A DNA stretch of 35,405 nt from Spirochaetota bacterium (GCA_025061835.1 JANXAC010000016.1:1-35405); one strand, 5' to 3'; positions 1 to 7,949 are shown, counted from the stretch's first letter. A program made the numbers and translations. The notes: a model not told the origin generated them from the sequence alone.

Positions 1-376
1 ACTTTATATGGAGTATCAGTTGTTTGCTAGTCTTGTGAAGCATAAGTTTGAGTTTAAGATCATACTTTCCAAGGAACTTGATTACCTGGTTTTCGGAATA
101 AATCCTGTATATGAGCTTCAAGTAGATTATTATGATATACCTAAACACGAGCTTAAGCTGATTGATGGACTATCGTTGAAGATAACCGAAGGTATCCTGT
201 TAGGCGCTGAAAGTGAGTTTAAGTATGAGATCAAGGGTAATCAGTCCAAAAGTATTTTCTCTGTTGGACCGACGCTATCGGTGGGTAGTTCTACAATATG
301 GTTGAATACGGGAGTCTTGTTTAACTTGATTGATAATGCCATGAAATTAAGGTTTCTGTTGAGTTTCTATCTTTAG
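1..376 (+). CDS. C-terminal part of a probable outer-membrane beta-barrel protein (5' end outside window)
   Basis: The reading frame is open from the first bases of the window, with codons before the first ATG at position 8, so this is most likely the 3' end of a longer gene. The visible ~124 residues alternate polar and hydrophobic positions in short stretches separated by turns (for example SIFSVGPTLSVGSSTIWL), and the protein ends in FLLSFYL. That pattern is typical of transmembrane beta strands and a terminal barrel strand. No specific family is recognised. A GC-rich hairpin 12 bases after the stop suggests the transcript ends here. It could also be a soluble beta-rich protein; the barrel assignment is inference. 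Confidence 0.5.
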   Translation, partial: LYMEYQLFASLVKHKFEFKIILSKELDYLVFGINPVYELQVDYYDIPKHELKLIDGLSLKITEGILLGAESEFKYEIKGNQSKSIFSVGPTLSVGSSTIWLNTGVLFNLIDNAMKLRFLLSFYL

Positions 377-387
377 GATTAACATTA

Positions 388-416
388 CCCCCTTCCTGCT
401 AACTTTGAGGAGGGGG
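388..416 (+). terminator. GC-rich hairpin, probable terminator
   Basis: CCCCC at 388-392 and TCC at 394-396 can pair with GGA and GGGGG at 409-416, giving an 8-bp stem with one bulged T and a 12-base loop. It lies just after the stop codon at 374-376. The following bases (acatttctat) are only moderately T-rich, so the terminator call is tentative. Confidence 0.5.
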
Positions 417-498
417 ACATTTCTATAAATGTATTTAAATTTCTGTTACACTTCACCAGAGTTTGTAGTTTATCAAATCGCTGTTTGAAAATGCTCTT

Positions 499-768
499 AT
501 GATACTATACGGAATAAATCCTATTCTAGAAGCAATGAATTCAAAGTATAAGGAATTGATAACCCAAATAATGATTGATAAAGACTCCGATAACAAGAGG
601 TTGAAACTAATTGTAAAAACTGCTCAACAGCTTTGTATCAAGGTTAGAACGCTTAACAAGAATGTAATATCAAACATAACCAAAACATCCTCTCATCAAG
701 GGGTTGCTTTTGAAGTTGAGAGAATACTGGCTCCAGTTCATTTTTTCTTGACTTTTATGGATTATTGA
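499..768 (+). CDS. Truncated RlmB/TrmH-family rRNA 2'-O-methyltransferase: substrate-binding domain only (probable remnant)
   Basis: The 89 residues match the N-terminal SpoU substrate-binding domain of RlmB-type 23S rRNA 2'-O-ribose methyltransferases. It begins YGINPILEAMNS, and the domain closes with the characteristic SHQGVAFEVE near residues 65-74. In the family this domain is followed by a ~150-residue SpoU/TrmH knotted methyltransferase domain that binds S-adenosylmethionine. Here the frame stops about 12 residues after the domain, and no methyltransferase sequence is visible in any frame downstream. The last 20 bases contain the promoter of the next gene. No ribosome binding site precedes the ATG. 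It is either a gene remnant or a free-standing RNA-binding domain; without the catalytic domain it cannot methylate. Confidence 0.65.
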   Translation: MILYGINPILEAMNSKYKELITQIMIDKDSDNKRLKLIVKTAQQLCIKVRTLNKNVISNITKTSSHQGVAFEVERILAPVHFFLTFMDY

Positions 769-776
769 TATATACT
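748..776 (+). promoter_or_regulatory. Sigma-70-type promoter of the YbjN-like gene
   Basis: TTGACT at 748-753 and TATACT at 771-776 are separated by 17 bases. The expected start of transcription near 783 leaves a short leader with GGAGG at 786-790 before the ATG at 795. The promoter lies inside the 3' end of the truncated RlmB-like frame. Confidence 0.65.
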
Positions 777-794
777 ATTGGTTATGGAGGATTT

Positions 795-1289
795 ATGAGG
801 AAATTATTAAACTTTGTTATTGCTATCGTAATGATAGCACTATTTAGCAACTTTTCTTTTTCAGAGACAGTTCAAGAGATTGAGAGTATCTTAATGAACC
901 ATGTGGAAACAGGCTACAAGTTTGTTAAGAAACTAGGAAATGGATCTTGGAAAGTTAATTTAACAACTTCCAGCGGGTATTCAAAAGATGTGTATGTTTA
1001 TGTGAGCTTCAACAAGAACAACCCAGATTTTGATATAGTTTATGTTTATACAGGAATAAGAACATACACAGATGATGAATTACAAAAGTCTTTCAATAGC
1101 TTAGTGAGTGCATTGCAGAGGAACTCTGCTCCTTCAGAGTGGGGAACCTTCTCATTATACAAAGATAAAGGGACATGGTATCTTGACTATAACGTGAAGC
1201 TTAGAAGAGTTTATGCTGATGAGACACACCTTATGAACGCAATAGGTTGGGTAGTTGGTGCAAGTAGTGTTTACGAAGAACAATTCTAG
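795..1289 (+). CDS. Small secreted protein, YbjN / type III chaperone-like fold
   Basis: The frame is open from 765, but the ATG at 795 is preferred because GGAGG (786-790) sits four bases before it. That start also gives a clean signal peptide: MRKLL, a hydrophobic run to about residue 19, then FSFSE. The mature part (~140 residues) has the feel of YbjN-like proteins: an N-terminal helix (TVQEIESILMNHVETGYKFV), several beta strands (GSWKVNL, VYVYVSF, FDIVYVYTGI), and late strands and helix (WYLDYNVKLR, HLMNAIGWVVGASSVYEE). YbjN-like proteins are poorly understood; a periplasmic peptide- or partner-binding role is inference. It has its own promoter and is convergent with the TPR gene at 1334-1948. 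Confidence 0.7.
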   Translation: MRKLLNFVIAIVMIALFSNFSFSETVQEIESILMNHVETGYKFVKKLGNGSWKVNLTTSSGYSKDVYVYVSFNKNNPDFDIVYVYTGIRTYTDDELQKSFNSLVSALQRNSAPSEWGTFSLYKDKGTWYLDYNVKLRRVYADETHLMNAIGWVVGASSVYEEQF

Positions 1290-1310
1290 ACTGTTTCCTG
1301 GCTATTTGTG

Positions 1311-1332
1311 AAGGGGGATTTATGTTCCTCTT
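1311..1332. terminator. Weak hairpin between convergent genes
   Basis: AAGGGGGA (1311-1318) and TTCCTCTT (1325-1332) can form an 8-bp RNA stem with two G-U pairs and a six-base loop, followed by T-rich sequence. It sits between the stops at 1289 and 1334, so it could end transcription of the upstream gene. The wobble pairs make it weak. Confidence 0.3.
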
Positions 1333-1333
1333 T

Positions 1334-1948
1334 CTAGTTTAAGTTTTTAGCCTTTGTAAATAATTTTTCTGCCTTATCATTCAATCCCTCTTTCTTGTAT
1401 TTGTTGCCTAATTTCACATAAATACTTCTGAGTTCTGATTTGAATATCTTTTCGTCAAAGTCTCCCCAAACAGGTGATGAAAGAAATTTCTCACCTACAC
1501 TCATGGCCTCTTCCAACCTACCAACATTCTCAAGAGAGTTCATCAACCTAAAATACACAAAAGCGGAGTTAGTTAGACTAGAAAGCCTATCATAAACTAT
1601 AACTGCGTTGTTATACTTCTTCTGCTTGTAATATATGTTGCCTATTATTGAAAGTGTTATTATGTTGTTATCTTCTTCCAGAGTTAGAGATATAGATAAG
1701 TATTTTAATGCCTCGTCAAGGTTATTCTTTCGGTAGTGGCAGAGACCTATCATCCTGTAGGGAAGTGGGTCCAATGCATTCAATTCGTAAGCCTTCGTGA
1801 AGTTTTCAATCGCTCTATCATATTCACCCATTTTGTAGAATGACATTCCTTCGGAGATGTATGTTGAATATAGACTCCTTGCAAATGCTTCAAGCCTACT
1901 CAAATTCAAAAACGCAGAGACCGCTAGCAAAATTAAAACTACTCTCAT
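1334..1948 (-). CDS. Secreted TPR-repeat protein
   Basis: The 204-residue protein starts with a signal peptide or anchor (MRVVLILLAVSAFLNLSRLEAFA). At least four tetratricopeptide repeats follow; the clearest are residues ~29-62 (EGMSFYKMGEYDRAIENFTKAYEL), 63-96 (MIGLCHYRKNNLDEALKYLSISL) and 97-130 (IGNIYYKQKKYNNAVIVYDRL), plus a last unit at the C-terminus (LGNKYKKEGLNDKAEKLFTKA). TPR units form helical scaffolds for protein binding; the partner is unknown. The position after the signal peptide implies a periplasmic location. A TATAAT box (reverse complement of 1957-1962) stands eight bases before the ATG and there is no ribosome binding site, so the mRNA may be leaderless. The gene is monocistronic. 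Confidence 0.8.
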   Translation of the reverse strand: MRVVLILLAVSAFLNLSRLEAFARSLYSTYISEGMSFYKMGEYDRAIENFTKAYELNALDPLPYRMIGLCHYRKNNLDEALKYLSISLTLEEDNNIITLSIIGNIYYKQKKYNNAVIVYDRLSSLTNSAFVYFRLMNSLENVGRLEEAMSVGEKFLSSPVWGDFDEKIFKSELRSIYVKLGNKYKKEGLNDKAEKLFTKAKNLN

Positions 1949-1956
1949 ATATCTAA

Positions 1957-1962
1957 ATTATA
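1957..1962 (-). promoter_or_regulatory. -10 box directly before the TPR gene start
   Basis: Minus-strand TATAAT ends eight bases before the ATG at 1948. No convincing -35 box is visible 16-18 bases further upstream. If used, transcription would begin at or next to the start codon. Confidence 0.35.
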
Positions 1963-2204
1963 AAACAGGTTGAAGCAGGGTGAGTATCTTAGACTCAATG
2001 AATTCCGATTTTAATTAGACTACTAGAGACGAGCATAGATTTTGTCTGTTTACTCTCTTTCGTTATAGACAGGGGTTTGGTAGTTTCAAAATTTGGCTAA
2101 TGATAAATTTTAGGTTTTAATTGTTTTGGACTTTAGCAATTTCAGAAGTGGATAATTCCGTGATAGCAATCTTGATTCATTTTAAGTTTTTACGAAAATT
2201 TTAG

Positions 2205-2210
2205 TATAAT
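2205..2210 (+). promoter_or_regulatory. -10 box directly before the FlgD-Ig gene start
   Basis: TATAAT at 2205-2210 lies six bases before the ATG at 2217, so a transcript would be leaderless. The -35 region (TTAAGT at 2182-2187) is weak. The rest of the 268-base gap 1949-2216 shows only AT-rich sequence and a short TGTCT/AGACA inverted repeat. Confidence 0.4.
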
Positions 2211-2216
2211 ATTACT

Positions 2217-3008
2217 ATGAAATTTGGAGTTCAAACGCTTGTAGTTATTGTATCAATGATTCTAATCTCATCTGTCTATCCATTTGTGATGACGAATAAT
2301 ATACTAACAATAGACTTCTCTCCTTCAACAACTAATCTGATATATGACAGATTTAATGTATCAATACTACCTCCCCCAAATTCCTCTTTGGTTTTAGGAT
2401 CTGCTAATGCTAGTTTCAAGGTAACAAACATAATAATAAACAAGTCTAAAATGGAACGATTCCAAACGATGTTTATAAGCGTGAATTTATCACCATCAAC
2501 AACGGTTGAGGGACTGATAATGGATGGAACAAGAGGGACAATCATAACTAATTTCCAACTTACATCTTCTAAGAAGAATTATTTCTTTGATTTACTCAAT
2601 ATAGTGCCAAGTATGGTTAGTAATATATACTTAGTGTTCTATTCGTCATCATATTCTCCTATTGGAGGGCACTTTTATATCATATCCATTACGAAGCAAG
2701 TTTCACTTGAAAAGGAAGTTCCTGAGAATGAAGTAAGTGTTTATCCTAATCCGCTCTTACTTGCGAACGACAATTTAAAGATCGGTATAAACCTTCCAAA
2801 CCCTTCTCGTATATCACTGGCAATCTTTGATAGTGTAGGTAATATTGTAAAAACAATAGTTAGAGATAATCTGTTTGAGGAAGGTATTCATGTTTTTGAA
2901 TGGGATGGTAAAGATGATAGAGGAAAGGAAGTTTCTTCTGGTAAGTATGTGGTATTTTTGAAAACTGAAAGATCTCAAAGTTCTAGGACATTTATCGTTA
3001 TAAGATAA
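2217..3008 (+). CDS. Secreted protein with C-terminal FlgD-Ig-like domain
   Basis: A signal peptide (MKFGVQTLVVIVSMILISSVYP) leads a 263-residue protein. Residues ~25-165 are beta-rich, with no family I recognise. Residues ~173-263 form a FlgD-type immunoglobulin-like domain. It opens with VYPNP, has LAIFDSVGNIVKTI in the middle, and carries the signature GIHVFEWDGKDDRG followed by SSGKYVVFLK. Such domains occur in the FlgD hook cap and at the C-termini of many secreted or surface proteins. There is no FlgD hook-assembly N-terminus, so this is not FlgD itself. The stop is one base before the BatA-like gene, so the two are probably co-transcribed and may act together at the envelope. Confidence 0.75.
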   Translation: MKFGVQTLVVIVSMILISSVYPFVMTNNILTIDFSPSTTNLIYDRFNVSILPPPNSSLVLGSANASFKVTNIIINKSKMERFQTMFISVNLSPSTTVEGLIMDGTRGTIITNFQLTSSKKNYFFDLLNIVPSMVSNIYLVFYSSSYSPIGGHFYIISITKQVSLEKEVPENEVSVYPNPLLLANDNLKIGINLPNPSRISLAIFDSVGNIVKTIVRDNLFEEGIHVFEWDGKDDRGKEVSSGKYVVFLKTERSQSSRTFIVIR

Positions 3009-3009
3009 T

Positions 3010-4521
3010 ATGATTGAGGTGATTAACCCATTCCTTTGGGGACTTGCCTTCTCTCTTATACCAATTTTTATATACGTCTACAAACTAATAACCAGAAAAA
3101 CATTCATACTTCCTACACTAAAGGTAATAAAGGAAGAAAAAAAATCGCTAGGCTTTAATCTGAATATAGAGATTCTCAAGATGCTACTTAGGGCTTTAAT
3201 AATAACACTTATCGTTTTTATATTCTCACAACCTATCATATCTAATGTTCAGGATGAAGAGAAATCAAATCTTATTCTGATTGATACAACTTACAGTTCA
3301 AGAAACAACTTCTACTCCTACACAAGATACCTAAAAGAATACCTATCTTCACTACCTCAAGAGGAAGAAATTATCATACTTGACACATCTGGTATTGAGA
3401 TATCGGGGATTAGGGATGAAGTAAAAGAGAAGTTGAGGTTGTATCTTCCAAGGGTATCTAAGATTGATAGCAAGTTTCTAAAAAGAGTGAAAGAATTATC
3501 TAGCAGCAAGAGAATTATTGTTTTAACTGATGGTCAGGAGAGTTTTGTTAAATCTGTCAAAGATTTAGGTATTCAAAACTTTCAAATTGTGAAGTTTCCT
3601 TACTCTATACCTTATGGAACTATTAGGTTTTCAATTTGGAATAGGGTTGGTAGGATTGTGGATGTTAAGTATGAGATAGTTACGAAGGAAGAATGTCTAG
3701 CAGAGATAGTTCTACTATCAGCAAACAGGTCAAAATTACTATTCTCGTCAAAGGTTGAAGGAAAGAGGGTAGGGGAGGTTAGTGTTGAAGGGGGTAATGG
3801 TCTTGCATTTATAAAAGGTATATTAATTTCTTCACACAAAACTAACGAGTTTATAGAACCTATATACTTCTTTGATGAGAGAGTAGAGATAGTTTCTTCA
3901 GAGAGAATTACTAACTTGGAAGTTGCTTTTAGGTCGTTAGGTTTTGAGATAGCGAGAAATTCAGAGGTGAAACTTATAATTGCAAAGTATCTAAATAGCG
4001 ATCTATTAAGAAACTCAATACTTATTCCATCAGGCTACGATGCTAAATTTCTTGTAAGAGGTCAGAACATATTCTCTAGTCCTAATCAGGATAGAAGCAT
4101 TAAGATGGTAGATTACTTTTCAACGATGTCAATAATATCATTCACTAACCTTAACCTACCAAATGAAATTGAGTTTTATGGCTTTAATGGAACACCTGTT
4201 GTAGCATACGATAGCAGGAATAATAACCTGATACTTCTGGGACTTTTAAACTATCAAGACCCAAGCTTACCTTGGTTTGTTAAAGAGCTTACTGAACTAT
4301 TTTTGGTTGGAACGAAATATAGTTTTGAAGATAATATGCTACATAGCATTGAGACTAATATTACTGGTGTAAATGTTAAGTATTTGATCGCCAAAACTCC
4401 TGAAGATGAGATTTCGGGATTAGTTGAGAATATTTCAGGTCAAGTATCAGATAGGATTAGTTTGGGATTGGTTGTATTTATACTATTGGTTGGAGTTATG
4501 GTATTGGAGAGAGTAATATGA
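3010..4521 (+). CDS. BatA-like membrane protein with altered von Willebrand A domain
   Basis: The 503-residue protein begins like the BatA aerotolerance N-terminal domain: INPFLWGLAFSLIPIFIYVYKL (membrane segment ~8-26), then ILPTLKVI, and a second membrane segment at ~57-78. A vWA-like domain follows, with strand and metal-site sequence LILIDTTYSS (D92, T94, S96, a D-x-T-x-S version of the usual D-x-S-x-S) and VLTDGQES (D174). The long middle region (~200-470) is not recognised. A final membrane helix covers ~483-501. In the family such proteins sit in Bat operons with a MoxR ATPase, but no moxR or batB is next to it here. It starts one base after the upstream stop, has no own ribosome binding site, and probably depends on translational coupling. 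The function is unknown; an envelope stress role is inference. Confidence 0.7.
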   Translation: MIEVINPFLWGLAFSLIPIFIYVYKLITRKTFILPTLKVIKEEKKSLGFNLNIEILKMLLRALIITLIVFIFSQPIISNVQDEEKSNLILIDTTYSSRNNFYSYTRYLKEYLSSLPQEEEIIILDTSGIEISGIRDEVKEKLRLYLPRVSKIDSKFLKRVKELSSSKRIIVLTDGQESFVKSVKDLGIQNFQIVKFPYSIPYGTIRFSIWNRVGRIVDVKYEIVTKEECLAEIVLLSANRSKLLFSSKVEGKRVGEVSVEGGNGLAFIKGILISSHKTNEFIEPIYFFDERVEIVSSERITNLEVAFRSLGFEIARNSEVKLIIAKYLNSDLLRNSILIPSGYDAKFLVRGQNIFSSPNQDRSIKMVDYFSTMSIISFTNLNLPNEIEFYGFNGTPVVAYDSRNNNLILLGLLNYQDPSLPWFVKELTELFLVGTKYSFEDNMLHSIETNITGVNVKYLIAKTPEDEISGLVENISGQVSDRISLGLVVFILLVGVMVLERVI

Positions 4522-4581
4522 TTCTTTAGGATCGGATTTCGCAATTTAGATTGGGGGTTTTGAAATTATTTAAGATACAAG

Positions 4582-4845
4582 CTACTTCCAAATATCTACA
4601 TCTATACCTAGAGTGTTTTTAGAGTAGAAATGTATAATGCCTCTTTTCATCTCTTTGGGGTCAATATCTTCCTGAAATATTATCTTTATCTTATCAAACA
4701 CATAAGTTATGAACGGGTGAATATTGTTTATATTTAATTCTTTATTATTTGATTTGTGTATTAGATCGTTATACAAATCCTTTGCTTTTTGGTCGCTTTT
4801 AATAAGTTTTTCTATGGATTCTGAAATTTCCCTGTATGAAACCAT
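4582..4845 (-). CDS. Small conserved-looking protein of unknown function, downstream of the diguanylate cyclase
   Basis: This 87-residue charged protein has no signal peptide or membrane segment. It is predicted mainly helical in its first half (YREISESIEKLIKSDQKAKD) and ends with IHFYSKNTLGIDVDIWK. I do not recognise the family. It begins one base after the stop of the GGDEF gene (4847), so the pair is almost certainly one transcript with coupled translation. That makes it a candidate partner or regulator of the cyclase, which is inference from position only. Confidence 0.6.
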   Translation of the reverse strand: MVSYREISESIEKLIKSDQKAKDLYNDLIHKSNNKELNINNIHPFITYVFDKIKIIFQEDIDPKEMKRGIIHFYSKNTLGIDVDIWK

Positions 4846-4846
4846 A

Positions 4847-5986
4847 TTATAATTCTCTTATTTGGATTAGAGACATATTTGGTGAAAAGACTGTCACTCT
4901 GTTTCTACCTGTCTTTTTGGAGTTGTAGAGTGCAGTGTCTGCTTTTAGGAATAGTTGTCTGAATAGGTCTATTTCCGATTTTGCGTTAGATATTTCATCT
5001 TGAGATATTTCAGCAATTCCTATGCTTGGTGTTATTTTTATTGAGATAGTATCACTAACACTGAATAACTCTGAATTAAGTTTATCTCTTATCCTTGAAC
5101 ATATAAGATAAGCACCGTTTGCATCAGTGGATGGAAAAGCAGATATAAACTCATCGCCACCATACCTAGCGACAATATCTGATGATCTTTTGATTTCTTG
5201 TCTTATAACCTTTGAGAAGAATTTTAGAGCCTCATCTCCAACGCTATGACCATAAGTATCGTTTATATTCTTAAAGTGATCTAGGTCCATAATTGCTAGT
5301 GAGAAATTTGTCTTGAACTTCATAACTTTCATCATCTCTTCCAGAACGAGGTTTTTAAAATAGTGAATGTTGTATAGACCCGTGAGATTATCGTGGATTG
5401 CACTGTTGAATAATTGCGCATTAGTAAATATCGCTGAAGCAATGTTGGAGATTATTGAAAGACTGGAGATATCCCCTTCCGAGAATGTATGTTTTTTTCT
5501 ATTACTCTTCTTCAGAAGTTCAATTACATACTCAACTCTATCTTCTAGTATTACAGGAACTTGAATTATTGAAGATGGTGAAACTTTCGTTATACTCGCT
5601 AGGACAGAACTTTTTATTGACTCATCCTCAAACAGTGTAGGAATTTTTCTCTTTATTGTAGTTTCAAGTGTTATTCCTTCAAAACTATCTGGTTGTATCT
5701 TGCCTGAAACAGATGAGAAATCCTTGTCTATTATTCTGTTGCTCTTGTACTGAAATATCTCAGTAAATTCAGGTTCGCTTTCCTTTATTTCTATCAATCC
5801 ACCAGATTCTGAGTTGGTTGCTTCTATCATGAACCTTACCATCATCACTTTTAGTATTTCTACTTCTCTAAGGTCAAGTAGTTTGAGAAATTCGGAAAAC
5901 TCGTTTATTATCTTGATGGATTTATCCAAATCTCTAAAGAGAGTCTTAAATCTATTTCTACTAGGTATGTCCTTCTCAAGAGGCAT
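4847..5986 (-). CDS. Diguanylate cyclase with N-terminal GAF-like sensor domain
   Basis: The 379-residue soluble protein has a GAF-like sensory region (~40-195) with a helix leading into the catalytic domain. The GGDEF domain runs from HDNLTGLYN (~198) to the end and carries the metal and substrate residues MDLDHFKNINDTYGH (~233-247) and an intact active-site loop GGDEF (276-280). It should condense two GTP into cyclic di-GMP. R267-S-S-D270 lies exactly five residues before GGDEF, which matches the RxxD allosteric site, so product inhibition is expected. There is no membrane segment, so the signal is probably cytoplasmic. The start has no clear ribosome binding site. The gene is divergent from dprA and is followed one base later by a small unknown gene. 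Confidence 0.92.
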   Translation of the reverse strand: MPLEKDIPSRNRFKTLFRDLDKSIKIINEFSEFLKLLDLREVEILKVMMVRFMIEATNSESGGLIEIKESEPEFTEIFQYKSNRIIDKDFSSVSGKIQPDSFEGITLETTIKRKIPTLFEDESIKSSVLASITKVSPSSIIQVPVILEDRVEYVIELLKKSNRKKHTFSEGDISSLSIISNIASAIFTNAQLFNSAIHDNLTGLYNIHYFKNLVLEEMMKVMKFKTNFSLAIMDLDHFKNINDTYGHSVGDEALKFFSKVIRQEIKRSSDIVARYGGDEFISAFPSTDANGAYLICSRIRDKLNSELFSVSDTISIKITPSIGIAEISQDEISNAKSEIDLFRQLFLKADTALYNSKKTGRNRVTVFSPNMSLIQIREL

Positions 5987-6220
5987 TCTTGAGGAATATT
6001 TTGAAACACTTGATTACCTTTTTCAACAAAACGAAAATATTACAATGAATCCTAGGGGTTTCTTGGAGTAGTATTTGACAACTTACAAGAGTGATGTTTC
6101 AGAGGTTATACTGTGTTTGCTTCAGTTTTCTTTATGTTGCTCTCAAATTTTAGAATTTGTTATAGAATTGTTTTTGTACTTTGTAATAAAATTTAACTTA
6201 TGAATGTTTAATAGTATGGT

Positions 6221-7303
6221 ATGAAAAGTGAGGAGATAATATTTCTAAATCTTCTAGGTATTGGGTTCAAGAGGTACTCTTACATAAAGCAGAATTTTGG
6301 ATCAATTACTAATATCCCTTCATCTTATTATGAGGAGGTATCAAGGATTCTAAAGATAGACAAGGAGATATTAGAAAAATCAGGTAAAGGTCTAATTGAA
6401 GATAAAGTTAAAAATCTTTTGAAGGACAACCAAAAATTTGGAATAGGGGTTGTGACTATTGAAGATGATGTTTATCCTTTAAGACTGAAAGATTTACCTG
6501 ACAGACCTATTTTGCTTTACTACAAGGGTGATATAAAGATTCTCAACTCAAGTGTGAGTTGTGCAATCGTGGGGACGAGAAGAAATGACGAACTAGGCAA
6601 GGTATACACTAAAAATCTTGTTGATATGTTAGTTAGTAACAGTGTGTTGGTAGTAAGTGGATTGGCAAGAGGTATAGACATAATAGCACATCGCAGAGTT
6701 ATAGAAAGGAGAGGGCAAACCGTTGCAGTCTTGGCAAACGGTTTGGATCAGGTTTATCCACCAGAGCACAAAAAGGAGTTTCTAGAGATTTCTGAAAATG
6801 GGTGTTTAGTATCAGAGTATCCTATAGGAGTAAGACCTCTCAAGAGGAATTTCTTTATAAGGAACCGCATAGTAAGTGGTCTTTCGGATGTAGTAGTTGT
6901 AGTCCAAGCACCGGAAAAGTCTGGAGCGATGATAACTGCAAAGTATGCTTTGAAACAGAAAAGAACACTTTTTGCCATACCTGGCAACATTGAAAATCCA
7001 TTACATAGAGGATGTAATATTCTAATGAGGGAAGGTGCCATACCTTTGATAGATTACAAAGATGTTCTAGAGGAATTAGGCTACAAAAGTGTTCAGACTA
7101 ACTTATTTCATACAGGTGATCATAGTCTGTCCGAGGAGGAAAAGTTTATATACTCATTGATAACAAAGAATGTAACGATTGATGAGATTTCAGAAATCAC
7201 TGGTATGCCAGTAAGTTCTGTATACCCGATACTTCTCTCTCTTGAGGTTAAAGGACTTATATTACAAAATGTTGGTGGAACGTTCTCTAGAGTTATTTCG
7301 TAG
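6221..7303 (+). CDS. dprA: DNA processing protein DprA
   Basis: DprA (Smf) loads RecA onto incoming single-stranded DNA during natural transformation and occurs widely even in species not known to be competent. The 360 residues have a helical N-terminal region with a helix-hairpin-helix-like start, then the Rossmann-like DprA core (~110-280). The core shows CAIVGTRR (114-121), VVSGLARGIDIIAHR (144-158), NGLDQVYPPEH, RNRIVSGLSD (214-223) and the SGAMITAKYAL segment. A C-terminal winged helix (~305-358) ends the protein. The usual GSR..S..G loop reads GTRRNDELG. There is no ribosome binding site; a TTTAAT box eight bases before the ATG (6207-6212) could give a leaderless mRNA. The 3' end overlaps the aldolase gene by 11 bases, tail to tail. 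Confidence 0.93.
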   Translation: MKSEEIIFLNLLGIGFKRYSYIKQNFGSITNIPSSYYEEVSRILKIDKEILEKSGKGLIEDKVKNLLKDNQKFGIGVVTIEDDVYPLRLKDLPDRPILLYYKGDIKILNSSVSCAIVGTRRNDELGKVYTKNLVDMLVSNSVLVVSGLARGIDIIAHRRVIERRGQTVAVLANGLDQVYPPEHKKEFLEISENGCLVSEYPIGVRPLKRNFFIRNRIVSGLSDVVVVVQAPEKSGAMITAKYALKQKRTLFAIPGNIENPLHRGCNILMREGAIPLIDYKDVLEELGYKSVQTNLFHTGDHSLSEEEKFIYSLITKNVTIDEISEITGMPVSSVYPILLSLEVKGLILQNVGGTFSRVIS

Positions 7304-7949
7304 CATTGCCAATCTCTTTAACGAAGTTGATATATTTTATAGCAGTTTCTTTTATGAGGTTAAATTTGTTATCGTTCATCCACTCTCTTTTGACAACTTC
7401 TCCACCTAATCCTATCACATCCGCACCAGCGGATAGAAAATCTCTTACTGCTTCAATACTCATACCACCACTGGCTAGAACTTTAATGAAAGGAAGAGGA
7501 CCACTCTTGAGAGCATGTATAAATTTAGGACCTAGAACACTTGCTGGAAAGATTTTTACAAAATCTACTCCTCTTCTGTAGTTTTGTATTATCTCCGTTG
7601 GAGTAAAACCTCCCATGAATACTACCTTATCACTAGGTATCTCTTCAAGTATCTCAAAGTTCTGAGTTGGATTTACTATAAAATCAGGATCTCCTTCCAT
7701 TGATTTTTTTGCTATCTCTCTGTCAAGCACGGTTCCAGCACCAACTAGTATCTCACTCCCTTCAACTAAGGACTTCGCTTTTCTTATCGCAAGGTGAAAG
7801 TCTCTTACAGTTGATGTAAATTCAATAACTCTAGCACCACTCTCAACAAGAGTTTCAAACGCTTTCATAGCAAGACTTAAGTCTTCGGTTCGTATTATGA
7901 AGAGTGTCTTTTCTTCTAGTATTATTTCTACCTTTTTTAACTTATCCAT
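7293..7949 (-). CDS. KDPG/KHG-type class I aldolase
   Basis: The family cleaves 2-keto-3-deoxy-6-phosphogluconate, or related 2-keto-3-deoxy and 4-hydroxy-2-oxo acids, to pyruvate plus an aldehyde, using a lysine Schiff base. The 218-residue product is the usual length. Motifs include E43 (ARVIEFT), GAGTVLD (70-76), FIVNPTQN (90-97), the Schiff-base lysine K132 in FVKIFPAS, and ASGGMS (159-164). The frame extends upstream to 8078, but the extra residues are unlike the family, so the ATG at 7949 (MDKLKKVEI) is chosen. The arginine that normally follows the catalytic glutamate strand (LRT in Eda) is not in place (FTST), so the substrate may differ. No other Entner-Doudoroff or sugar-acid gene is nearby. 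It is divergent from the TPR-GreA operon. Confidence 0.8.
   Translation of the reverse strand: MDKLKKVEIILEEKTLFIIRTEDLSLAMKAFETLVESGARVIEFTSTVRDFHLAIRKAKSLVEGSEILVGAGTVLDREIAKKSMEGDPDFIVNPTQNFEILEEIPSDKVVFMGGFTPTEIIQNYRRGVDFVKIFPASVLGPKFIHALKSGPLPFIKVLASGGMSIEAVRDFLSAGADVIGLGGEVVKREWMNDNKFNLIKETAIKYINFVKEIGNATK

Noticed and set aside
765-794. Start of the YbjN-like protein at 765, ten residues earlier
   Set aside because: Position 795 has GGAGG four bases upstream and gives a standard signal peptide, and the promoter's predicted start (near 783) lies after 765.
5814-6071. Plus-strand open frame overlapping the cyclase gene
   Set aside because: It is antisense to the well-supported cyclase N-terminus and has no recognisable domain or ribosome binding site.
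6075-6112. TTGACA and TATACT as a promoter before dprA
   Set aside because: The boxes are 26 bases apart, too far for a standard sigma-70 promoter.
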